DNA of 38,299 bases, from the NCBI GenBank assembly GCA_902490365.1, contig CABUDQ010000019.1, forward strand, positions 1 to 38,299, given 5' to 3'. This document shows positions 31,538 through 37,237 of the stretch, in pieces. Each line of letters starts with the position of its first letter. Position 1 is the stretch's first letter. The notes below the pieces were generated by a model that was given only the letters and a program-made list of their open reading frames with translations, was not told the DNA's origin and ran no database searches. This DNA is from an uncultured Collinsella sp. Lineage in GTDB: Bacteria > Actinomycetota > Coriobacteriia > Coriobacteriales > Coriobacteriaceae. Both the position numbers and the translations under genes were made by a program.

Positions 31538-32497
31538 ATGTTGATGTATTTATCGCTGGCCCCCATGGAGGGGATTACCGGGCATGTGTTCCGTCGCGTG
31601 CATGCGGAGTGCTTCGGCGCGCTCGATTGTTATTACACGCCGTTTTTGCCGCCGCCGCGGGTGGGCAATCGCTTTGGCGGCAAGGCGTTTAAAGAGGTCG
31701 ATCCTGCCAACAACCAGGGACTTAACGTGGTGCCCCAGCTGATGTCCAAGAATGCGGACGAGTTTGTGTGGGCGGCGCAGGTGCTTGCCGATATGGGTTA
31801 CCGCGAGGTCAACCTCAACCTTGGCTGCCCTTCGGGTACGGTGGTCGCGAAGGGCAAGGGTTCGGGCTTTCTGCGCAATTTGGATGAGCTCGAGGTGTTC
31901 TTGAGCGACGTGTGCGAACGCTCACCCTTGCCGGTGTCGGTCAAGACCAGGTTGGGGTTGGAAAGCGATGACGAGTACGAACGCGTGCTCGACCTCTATT
32001 GCCGCATGCCGCTGGCAGAGCTGGTCGTGCATCCGCGCGTGCAAAAGGACCGTTATACGGGCTCGCCGCGTAAAGAGTTTTACGGCGAGACGTTGGAGCG
32101 GGCACCGTTTCCTGTGGCATACAACGGCGATATTTTTGATCTTGAGGACATGGATGCGCTGGTGGAGGCTTATCCCGGCACGCGCCATGTGATGTTGGGG
32201 CGTGGCCTGCTTGCGAACCCCGCGCTGCCTCGCATGGTTAAGGTCGGCCCTGCTGCCACGGCCGCTGAGCTGCAGCGCTTCCACGACATGCTGTTTGCGG
32301 CCTATGCGGACGAGATTGGGGGCAACGCGGTCTTTCGCATGAAGGAGTGGTGGTTCTACGCCAAATGCGCCTTCGCCGATCCCGCGACCGTTCACAAGCT
32401 CGTTCGTAAGACCAAAAAGGTCGATGAATACCGCGCTGCTGTCGAGCGCGTCTTTCGCGAGCAGCCGCTTGCGCCCGCTGCCCGCTTTTGCGGCTAA
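31538..32497 (+). CDS. tRNA-dihydrouridine synthase
   Basis: A 319-residue FMN-dependent enzyme that reduces uridine in tRNA D-loops. Signatures: SLAPMEGITGHVFRR at the start, VVPQLMSKNADEF, the catalytic Cys 97 in EVNLNLGCPSG, VSVKTRLGL, VHPRVQKDRYTG, VAYNGDIFDLED and VMLGRGLLANPAL. The length fits the family. Start: ATG 31538 or 31544; neither has a strong ribosome binding site (GAGAATGG). The gene sits alone, right after a repeat cluster and before the convergent sirtuin gene. Confidence 0.92.
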   Translation: MLMYLSLAPMEGITGHVFRRVHAECFGALDCYYTPFLPPPRVGNRFGGKAFKEVDPANNQGLNVVPQLMSKNADEFVWAAQVLADMGYREVNLNLGCPSGTVVAKGKGSGFLRNLDELEVFLSDVCERSPLPVSVKTRLGLESDDEYERVLDLYCRMPLAELVVHPRVQKDRYTGSPRKEFYGETLERAPFPVAYNGDIFDLEDMDALVEAYPGTRHVMLGRGLLANPALPRMVKVGPAATAAELQRFHDMLFAAYADEIGGNAVFRMKEWWFYAKCAFADPATVHKLVRKTKKVDEYRAAVERVFREQPLAPAARFCG

Positions 32498-32508
32498 ATG
32501 TGGGCGTT

Positions 32509-32528
32509 GGGGACGTTCTTAAACGACT
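32509..32528 (+). repeat. 20-bp motif, copy a
   Basis: The 20-mer starting GGGGACGTTC and ending AAACGACT recurs inverted at 34962-34981 with one difference. Each copy lies immediately before a 19-bp-arm hairpin repeat (32543 and 35015). Confidence 0.6.
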
Positions 32529-32542
32529 ATGTTGCAAAAAGC

Positions 32543-32597
32543 TGTACGTCAGCATCCAAAGATGTCGGAAAATGTCGACTTTGGATGCTGACGTACA
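32543..32597 (-). terminator. Dispersed hairpin terminator repeat, copy 1 (after the sirtuin gene)
   Basis: Arms TGTACGTCAGCATCCAAAG (32543-32561) and the exact complement (32579-32597), loop with two ATGTCG-type units. On the minus strand the stem is followed by GCTTTTTGC, so it terminates the sirtuin transcript, whose stop codon is 25 bases away. Confidence 0.8.
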
Positions 32598-32621
32598 TGT
32601 TTGAAGGCGGTATCGCCCTCG

Positions 32622-33506
32622 TTATCCGACGGCTTGTACGGCAAGTGCGTCCAATACGCGTTCCGCGTCGGCGTCGATCAGGATGCTCCGATCGGCGATT
32701 TCTGCTGGAGCGACTGCCTCGCCAAAATTGATACATGCGTACGTGGCGCGCTCGTTTTTGGCGGTCATCTGCCAAAACGGGTACTTGATGATGACGGGCG
32801 TGTTGCCGCCTACGCCAAGCTCAAAGAACAGAACGCGCATATTGCTATGGCGGCGCAGGAAATCCTGGTAGCGACCGGCCGCAGCATGCCAACCCTTATC
32901 CTGCACAAACGTATCGTCGGCGCGCAGGTTCATCGTAAGCGGGGAACCACAGTGGGGACAACGGGGCACAAGTGCAGACGGAATGCGCAGGTCCTGTTGG
33001 GCGCCGACCATGCAATGTACAAGTCCTTCGTTGTCCCAAGTTTCCTGACAGCAGGGCTTACTGCACTGGAATAAACCATAGTCGCCCTGCGTGTAAAAGA
33101 GCCGCTGCTTATCAAAGCCGGCGCGCTGGAAGCAATGGTCTACGTTTGTGGTCAGCACAAAGTAATCGCGGTCGCGCAGCAGGTCCAGGAGCTGCTCATA
33201 GACCGGTTTGGGTATGGGGTCATATCGGTTGCACTCAATATAGCGGCTCCAAAATGCCCAGTATTCCTCGAGCGAGTCGTAGGGGTAGAAGCCGCCGGAG
33301 TACATGCCAGCAAAGCCGTAGCGTGCAGCGAAGTCGCCAAAGAGCTTCTCGAAACGTTCGCCCGAATAGGTGTAGCCAGCCGCGGTGGAAAGACCCGCGC
33401 CGGCACCGATTATCACGGCGTCGGATGCAGCGAGTGCGGCTTGGAGCTTAGCGATCTGTTTGGAGAAGCTCACGGTAGATTGATTCGTCAGACGCGAGAA
33501 ATACAT
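32622..33506 (-). CDS. Class M sirtuin (SirTM-like), probable protein ADP-ribosyltransferase
   Basis: A 294-residue sirtuin-fold protein. NAD-binding GAGAGLSTAAGY (34-45), TTNVDHCFQRAG (119-130) and TQGDYGLFQC (139-148), in which glutamine stands where deacetylating sirtuins have the catalytic histidine (HG). Four cysteines (148, 152, 183, 186) form the zinc site. These features and the adjacent macrodomain gene define class M sirtuins, shown in staphylococci and streptococci to ADP-ribosylate a lipoyl-carrier protein (GcvH-L). The ATG at 33506 has AAGGTGA upstream and lies inside the macrodomain gene (59-base overlap). No GcvH-L or lipoate ligase gene is nearby, so the target here is open. 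Confidence 0.88.
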   Translation of the reverse strand: MYFSRLTNQSTVSFSKQIAKLQAALAASDAVIIGAGAGLSTAAGYTYSGERFEKLFGDFAARYGFAGMYSGGFYPYDSLEEYWAFWSRYIECNRYDPIPKPVYEQLLDLLRDRDYFVLTTNVDHCFQRAGFDKQRLFYTQGDYGLFQCSKPCCQETWDNEGLVHCMVGAQQDLRIPSALVPRCPHCGSPLTMNLRADDTFVQDKGWHAAAGRYQDFLRRHSNMRVLFFELGVGGNTPVIIKYPFWQMTAKNERATYACINFGEAVAPAEIADRSILIDADAERVLDALAVQAVG

Positions 33507-34233
33507 TGAAGATCACCTTAAGGTTGGAGTCGTTATGGTCTAGATGATGGCGAACGGTATCGACGGCAACGCGCGCGGCGGCTTGCTGGGGATAGCCAAA
33601 GACGCCCGTCGAGATGCAGCAGAATGCAAGCGTGTCGAGCCCTTGGCGTGTCGCTTCGTCCAGACAGCTGGTGTAGCAACGGCGTAGTAGCAATTCTTCG
33701 CGCGGGCCGGGCTTATGGCTGGGCACGATGGGGCCGACGGTGTGAAAGATGTGGCTGCTCGGCAGGTTAAACGCTGGCGTGACCTTAACGCGTGCGGTCG
33801 GTTCCTCATGCCCCTGCTTACACATGAGGTTGGCGCACGTCAGACGTAGCTGCATGCCGGCGTATGTGTGGATGGCGTTGTCGATGCAGTGGTGCCCCGG
33901 CACAAAGCAGCCGAGCATTTGGCTGTTGGCGGCGTTGGCGATGGCGTCGGCTTTAAGCAGCGTGATGTCACCGCGCCAGACGGCAACGTGATTGCGGTAG
34001 GGGAGTGTGCCGGCATCGGTCGCTCCGCCGCGCTCAACAATTCGCTGATGCAGGTAGGCGTCCTGGACGTCGAGGGTTTCTGTCGTAAGCGCTTCGGGCG
34101 GCCGCACGTTCATAAGGGCTCTGAGCAAATCACGCTGCTCGTCGGCTCCGGCAGGAACGGCAACGTCGCGTCCATCCGGTCGCTCATCGAGCAATGCGTT
34201 GATAAGCCAAACACGACGCTCGGCTTGATTCAT
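33448..34233 (-). CDS. Zinc-type macrodomain ADP-ribose hydrolase
   Basis: A 261-residue macrodomain protein expected to remove ADP-ribose from proteins. An N-terminal helical extension (residues 1-75) precedes the macrodomain: VWRGDITLLKADAIANAANS, GCFVPGHHCIDNAIHTYAGM, SHIFHTVGPIVP, AFCCISTGVFGYPQQAAARV. Cys 109, His 114/115 and Cys 116 match the zinc-binding pattern of the macrodomains linked to class M sirtuins. The ATG at 34233 has AGGAGG 7 bases upstream; a longer frame to 34347 lacks a site. It is translationally coupled to the sirtuin gene: writer and eraser in one operon. Confidence 0.9.
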   Translation of the reverse strand: MNQAERRVWLINALLDERPDGRDVAVPAGADEQRDLLRALMNVRPPEALTTETLDVQDAYLHQRIVERGGATDAGTLPYRNHVAVWRGDITLLKADAIANAANSQMLGCFVPGHHCIDNAIHTYAGMQLRLTCANLMCKQGHEEPTARVKVTPAFNLPSSHIFHTVGPIVPSHKPGPREELLLRRCYTSCLDEATRQGLDTLAFCCISTGVFGYPQQAAARVAVDTVRHHLDHNDSNLKVIFNVFLASDESIYRELLQTDR

Positions 34234-34321
34234 GGCTGGCCTCCTGTCCAATTGATTCGGGTGTGTCTGACAGTAGTGTGCAGCCTGGATCGTTTTTAAA
34301 AAAGAAGGCACAAAAAGGTAA

Positions 34322-34344
34322 CCGTGGAGCGGTATGCCCCACGG
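34322..34344 (-). terminator. Hairpin with T-rich tail, minus strand
   Basis: CCGTGG and CCACGG arms with an inner GC pair; on the minus strand followed by TTACCTTTTT. It ends the HxlR remnant just upstream and lies before the macrodomain gene. Confidence 0.5.
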
Positions 34345-34417
34345 CATCCATTTCCTTTAGGTTTGACGAGAGCACCTTTTGGCTGATGCCGGGAATAGAG
34401 CGATGGAGTGCGTTGAA
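34343..34417 (-). pseudogene. Remnant of an HxlR-family regulator
   Basis: A 25-codon stretch translates to FNALHRSIPGISQKVLSSNL plus KEMDA, which matches the recognition part of HxlR winged helices (typically RFNELRRxIPGISQKxLxxxLxELExDG). Both ends are missing: the 5' side is cut exactly where a dispersed repeat begins (34421) and the 3' side runs into a hairpin. It is too short to work and is probably a gene disrupted by repeat insertion or deletion. Confidence 0.6.
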
Positions 34418-34420
34418 GCC

Positions 34421-34520
34421 CAATGACTACCTGTGTCGGGCCCATGCAAAAAGCTGTACGCCAGCATCCAAAGATGTCGAAAAATGTCGACTTTGGATGC
34501 TGGCGTACATGTTTGGTTCG
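34421..34520 (-). repeat. Dispersed hairpin terminator repeat, copy 2 (after the ribbon-helix-helix gene)
   Basis: About 100 bases nearly identical to 34981-35080. Core: TGTACGCCAGCATCCAAAG (34455-34473) and its exact complement (34491-34509) around two ATGTCGA units. On the minus strand GCTTTTTGC follows, 19 bases after the stop of the gene at 34528. Confidence 0.8.
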
Positions 34521-34527
34521 GCGGGGA

Positions 34528-34794
34528 TTAGGCAATCATTGCGTCGAGTGTAATGAGTTCCCTGAGTCGCTCAGTGCGCGTTTGCCCATGGCGCTTTGCC
34601 TTGGCGTCAAATGCTTCAAGAACCGATTCACCCACACGTGCCGATAAAACAACGCTTGGTTCATCGGAAATCGGCGGCCTTCCCAACTTGACGGTGTGGC
34701 CCTTCGGCCACTCATCTTTTTCGTATGCCCCCGCGGCTTTCTCTAGCTCACCGGGAGCAAACCCCATCATCTTTTCGAGCTGCTTGGCGTCCAT
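34528..34794 (-). CDS. Ribbon-helix-helix (CopG-like) protein, probable antitoxin
   Basis: An 88-residue protein. The N-terminal half is acidic/mixed (MDAKQLEKMMGFAPGELEKA, WPKGHTVKLGRPP); the C-terminal half is a ribbon-helix-helix: a strand SVVLSARV, then ESVLEAFDAKAKRHGQT and RTERLRELITLD. The ATG at 34794 is chosen because AGGAGG lies 4 bases upstream; a longer frame to 34947 would overlap the promoter-like palindromes. It may be autoregulatory and the second gene of a pair with the overlapping small frame at 34748-34909. Confidence 0.75.
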   Translation of the reverse strand: MDAKQLEKMMGFAPGELEKAAGAYEKDEWPKGHTVKLGRPPISDEPSVVLSARVGESVLEAFDAKAKRHGQTRTERLRELITLDAMIA

Positions 34795-34909
34795 AGTGCC
34801 TCCTATCGTCGATTCCGATTTCCCTGAGCACCTTGCGCGTAGGAGGGACAAGGGCGTGGTAAATGATGTAACCATCCCGATCGGGGCAACATCGAGCGAT
34901 GAGCTCCAT
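34748..34909 (-). CDS. Small overlapping frame before the ribbon-helix-helix gene, possible toxin
   Basis: A 53-codon frame that overlaps the start of the ribbon-helix-helix gene by 47 bases. The product begins MELIARCCPDRDGYIIYHAL and continues with VPPTRKVLREIGIDDRRHYG. The PPTRKVLREIGI part looks protein-like and is out of frame with the long alternative frame. The ATG lies behind AGAGAAG. The layout (short first gene overlapping a CopG-like gene, palindromic promoter) is that of a type II toxin-antitoxin unit, but I do not recognise the toxin family. It may be a truncated toxin. Confidence 0.35.
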   Translation of the reverse strand: MELIARCCPDRDGYIIYHALVPPTRKVLREIGIDDRRHYGRQAARKDDGVCSR

Positions 34910-34925
34910 GAGGCGGCTTCTCTTT

Positions 34926-34955
34926 TTGTATACAATTTTGTAGACAAAAATACAA
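34926..34955 (-). promoter_or_regulatory. Promoter with two palindromic operators before the ribbon-helix-helix module
   Basis: On the minus strand TTGTAT (34955-34950) and TATACA (34933-34928) are 17 bases apart. TTGTATACAA (34926-34935) is a perfect palindrome over the -10 and TTTTGTAGACAAAA (34936-34949) a near-perfect one in the spacer, as expected for autoregulation by a ribbon-helix-helix dimer. Confidence 0.6.
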
Positions 34956-34961
34956 GTAACT

Positions 34962-34981
34962 AGTCATTTAAGAACGTCCCC
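34962..34981 (-). repeat. 20-bp motif, copy b (inverted relative to 32509)
   Basis: AGTCATTTAAGAACGTCCCC, reverse complement of the motif at 32509-32528 apart from one base. It directly adjoins hairpin repeat copy 3. Confidence 0.6.
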
Positions 34982-35080
34982 AATGACTACCTGTGCTGGG
35001 CCCGTACAAAAAGCTGTACGCCAGCATCCAAGGATGTCGAAAAATGTCGACCTTGGATGCTGGCGTACATGTTTGGTTCG
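34981..35080 (-). repeat. Dispersed hairpin terminator repeat, copy 3 (after the glutaredoxin gene)
   Basis: Arms TGTACGCCAGCATCCAAGG (35015-35033) and the exact complement (35051-35069). Relative to copy 2, one base of the stem changed together with its partner (AAAG/CTTT to AAGG/CCTT). On the minus strand GCTTTTTG follows. The glutaredoxin stop is 54 bases away. Confidence 0.8.
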
Positions 35081-35122
35081 TATGGGCATGGACGTCGGGG
35101 CGAGCCGACCGCGGCGCGCGGA

Positions 35123-35368
35123 CTAGAGCAAATTCTCCTGCACCCACGCGATGATGTCGCCCGACTCGTAGAGTGGCGTGCCGTCAATGAACAGGCAGGG
35201 AACTTGGCGCTTTCCGCCGACGGCGATGAGCGTCTGCTCGGCATCGGAATCGGTCGAGATATTACGCTCGGGGATGGTCACGCCGTTATCGGCCAGGAAG
35301 CGCTTGACCTTTATGCAATACGGGCAGCCGGTCATAACGTAGAGCGCGAGCTCGTGATCAGTAGCCAT
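35123..35368 (-). CDS. Glutaredoxin
   Basis: An 81-residue glutaredoxin: LYVMTGCPYCIKVKRFLADN with the dithiol CPYC (Cys 15 and 18), a TVP-type cis-Pro loop seen as QVPCLFIDG, and the final helix YESGDIIAWVQENL. It reduces disulfides with glutathione or another low-molecular-weight thiol. The ATG at 35368 has GGAG 5 bases upstream; an upstream in-frame ATG is less likely. A hairpin repeat provides its terminator. Confidence 0.9.
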   Translation of the reverse strand: MATDHELALYVMTGCPYCIKVKRFLADNGVTIPERNISTDSDAEQTLIAVGGKRQVPCLFIDGTPLYESGDIIAWVQENLL

Positions 35369-35419
35369 AGGTCTCCAATCGGTTGAGGTTTCGATTGAAA
35401 TACCCAAAGCCGCCGCGGT

Positions 35420-36247
35420 CTATGCACGCGTCAACGACGACTCGATTGCCTGTACCAGAAACGCTGTGGCTCCGGTGCCGCAGGGGTTGTCGTAGTAGTC
35501 AACAAAGCGCTGGTCGGCAAGATAACCATTGGCGAGGCCCAGGTATGCTTCGTCCTGGGGCTCGTGTCCCCAGTTAAGGCCAATCCATCGGCGGTGCATT
35601 GCGACAAGCTTGCGGGCTTCGTTACTCTTTGGATCGCCGTCGCCCATGGCAATCGAGAGCTGGCCCAGAATAGCGCGTTCAAGTTCCTTCATGTCGTTCC
35701 ATGTCTCGGGATCCATATCCAGCAGTGCTTCGTTTGCGGCGTCGATCGCCTCGTCGCCATAGCGCGCTCGCGCCTCGGCACCGTAGCGCTCCTCGTTTTC
35801 GTGCACGGAGCGCCAGCGCTCCAGTTGCGGCAGCACGGCGCCCATGAGCGAGACGGCTTCATCGAGCGACATGCCGGTGTTTTGTGCCAGACGCGGGGCA
35901 CAATCCTCAATCATCGCCTCCATGGTGGTGTCATAGGTGTACTTGCCGTGGTCGTAGCACCACTTGCAGTAATGATCGGTCGTGGCGCCCGTGGCGTCGG
36001 TGCCGTAGTCGTCGGGCGTGAGTATCATGCCGCAGCTCTGGCAATAGTGCTCGGGCATTTCGAGCAGGTGGGGCAGCGGCTCTCCGGTTACGGCGGCAAT
36101 GAGCTTCATCATGTCAATGCCCGGGGTGACTTCGCCACGCTCCCAACGGCTGACGGCTTGGCGTGTGACGAAGAGCTTGGCGGCGAGCTGCTCTTGGGTA
36201 AGGTTGTTGTCGCGGCGGATGGCGATGAGCTTTTCTGCAAAGGCCAT
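35420..36247 (-). CDS. XRE regulator with zinc ribbon and TipAS-like ligand-binding domain
   Basis: A 275-residue three-part protein. Helix-turn-helix at about 5-60 (IRRDNNLTQEQLAAKLFVTR, QAVSRWERGEVTPG). Zinc ribbon at about 67-105 with Cys 69, 72, 94 and 97 (YCQSCGMIL, HYCKWCYDHGKY). The C-terminal part (about 155-272) has the TipAS pattern: ERYGAEARARYGDEAID, AMGDGDPKSNEARKLVAMHR, RWIGLNWG, GLANGYLADQRFVDYYD and ATAFLVQAI. TipAS is known as the thiopeptide-binding domain of the MerR-type TipA regulator; a fusion to an XRE domain points to a different drug- or metabolite-sensing regulator. AAAGGAG precedes the ATG. Confidence 0.85.
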   Translation of the reverse strand: MAFAEKLIAIRRDNNLTQEQLAAKLFVTRQAVSRWERGEVTPGIDMMKLIAAVTGEPLPHLLEMPEHYCQSCGMILTPDDYGTDATGATTDHYCKWCYDHGKYTYDTTMEAMIEDCAPRLAQNTGMSLDEAVSLMGAVLPQLERWRSVHENEERYGAEARARYGDEAIDAANEALLDMDPETWNDMKELERAILGQLSIAMGDGDPKSNEARKLVAMHRRWIGLNWGHEPQDEAYLGLANGYLADQRFVDYYDNPCGTGATAFLVQAIESSLTRA

Positions 36248-36374
36248 AATGGCTCCTTTCTGCTGCTTGTTGGCTTAAGCATACGCGGCAGCCGATGTCC
36301 TTCCAAGCAACCGTTGGTTGCATGCAGATGACGATGAGAGAGAATCGCAGCCTGCGCCCCGCGCGCCTGTGCCG

Positions 36375-36380
36375 TACAAT
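36375..36380 (+). promoter_or_regulatory. Candidate -10 element giving a leaderless transcript
   Basis: TACAAT ends 7 bases before the ATG at 36388, so transcription would start at or next to the start codon. No ribosome binding site is visible before that ATG, which fits a leaderless mRNA, a common type in actinobacteria. Confidence 0.4.
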
Positions 36381-36387
36381 GACCGGC

Positions 36388-37125
36388 ATGGAACCTATTG
36401 CATACATACATACCGACCTGCCGCAGAAGTTCGGCATTCCGCGCAACAGTTTTTTGGCGCCCCATCTGCAGGGACGCATCGTTTTTGAGCCGGAATTTGC
36501 CTCCAATGCAGCGGTTGAGGGCCTGGACTCCTTCTCTCACCTATGGCTGCTCTGGCGCTTCGAAAACGGCACGCCCGGCGGCACGGCTAAAGATATTGCC
36601 GTCGACGCTAAAACGCAGGACAGGTCCGGCACCAACGCCAAGTGGTCGAAGACCGTGCGTCCGCCGCGCTTGGGTGGAGCCGAGCGCGTGGGCGTATTTG
36701 CCACGCGTAGTCCGTTTCGCCCCAATCCCATCGGTCTCACCTGCGTCAAGCTCGATCGTGTGGAGCTCACCGACGACGGCCCCATCATCCATGTGCTGGG
36801 AGCGGATCTGCGCGATGGCACGCCCATCTACGACATTAAGCCCTACATTCCGTTTGCGGACTGTCACCCGGATGCGACCGACGGCTGGATTGAGGATGCG
36901 CCGTGGCAAGAGCTCGACGTTGACTTCCCGCAAGCGCTGCAAGATATGGTCCCGCCCGCAAAGCTCCTCGGCTTGGTCGAGGCCCTTCGCCAGGACCCGC
37001 GCCGCGCGGGCAGCAAGCACGAGCCCAGCCGCGTCTACCATCTGGCTTACGCTGGGCTCGACATATCCTTTACGGTTGATGGAACCAGGTTGACGGTAAC
37101 CGCCGTCAACGACGCGCGGGACTAG
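36388..37125 (+). CDS. trmO: TrmO/TsaA-type tRNA N6-methyltransferase
   Basis: A 245-residue TsaA/TrmO-family protein, which uses SAM to methylate N6-threonylcarbamoyladenosine at position 37 of tRNA. Signatures: MEPIAYIHTDLPQKFGIPRN, LDSFSHLWLLWRF, RPPRLGGAERVGVFATRSPF followed by RPNPIGLTCVKL, ADLRDGTPIYDIKPYIPFAD. The C-terminal part (YHLAYAGLDISF) completes the two-domain form. Start at 36388 is chosen by the family N-terminus; an in-frame ATG at 36379 and longer frame to 36295 are less likely. Confidence 0.9.
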   Translation: MEPIAYIHTDLPQKFGIPRNSFLAPHLQGRIVFEPEFASNAAVEGLDSFSHLWLLWRFENGTPGGTAKDIAVDAKTQDRSGTNAKWSKTVRPPRLGGAERVGVFATRSPFRPNPIGLTCVKLDRVELTDDGPIIHVLGADLRDGTPIYDIKPYIPFADCHPDATDGWIEDAPWQELDVDFPQALQDMVPPAKLLGLVEALRQDPRRAGSKHEPSRVYHLAYAGLDISFTVDGTRLTVTAVNDARD

Positions 37126-37237
37126 CCAGCCATTCGATGGCGCTCGCCAAATTCAACGCCAAACCCCGTGCCAAAATCGCCCACGCTGGTGGACAATAAC
37201 GCCTACCAAAACAATCCGCTTTGCACGGGAGCTCAGC

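Noticed and set aside
34528..34947. 139-residue version of the ribbon-helix-helix protein
   Set aside because: The longer start has no ribosome binding site and lies inside the palindromic promoter; AGGAGG supports the start at 34794.
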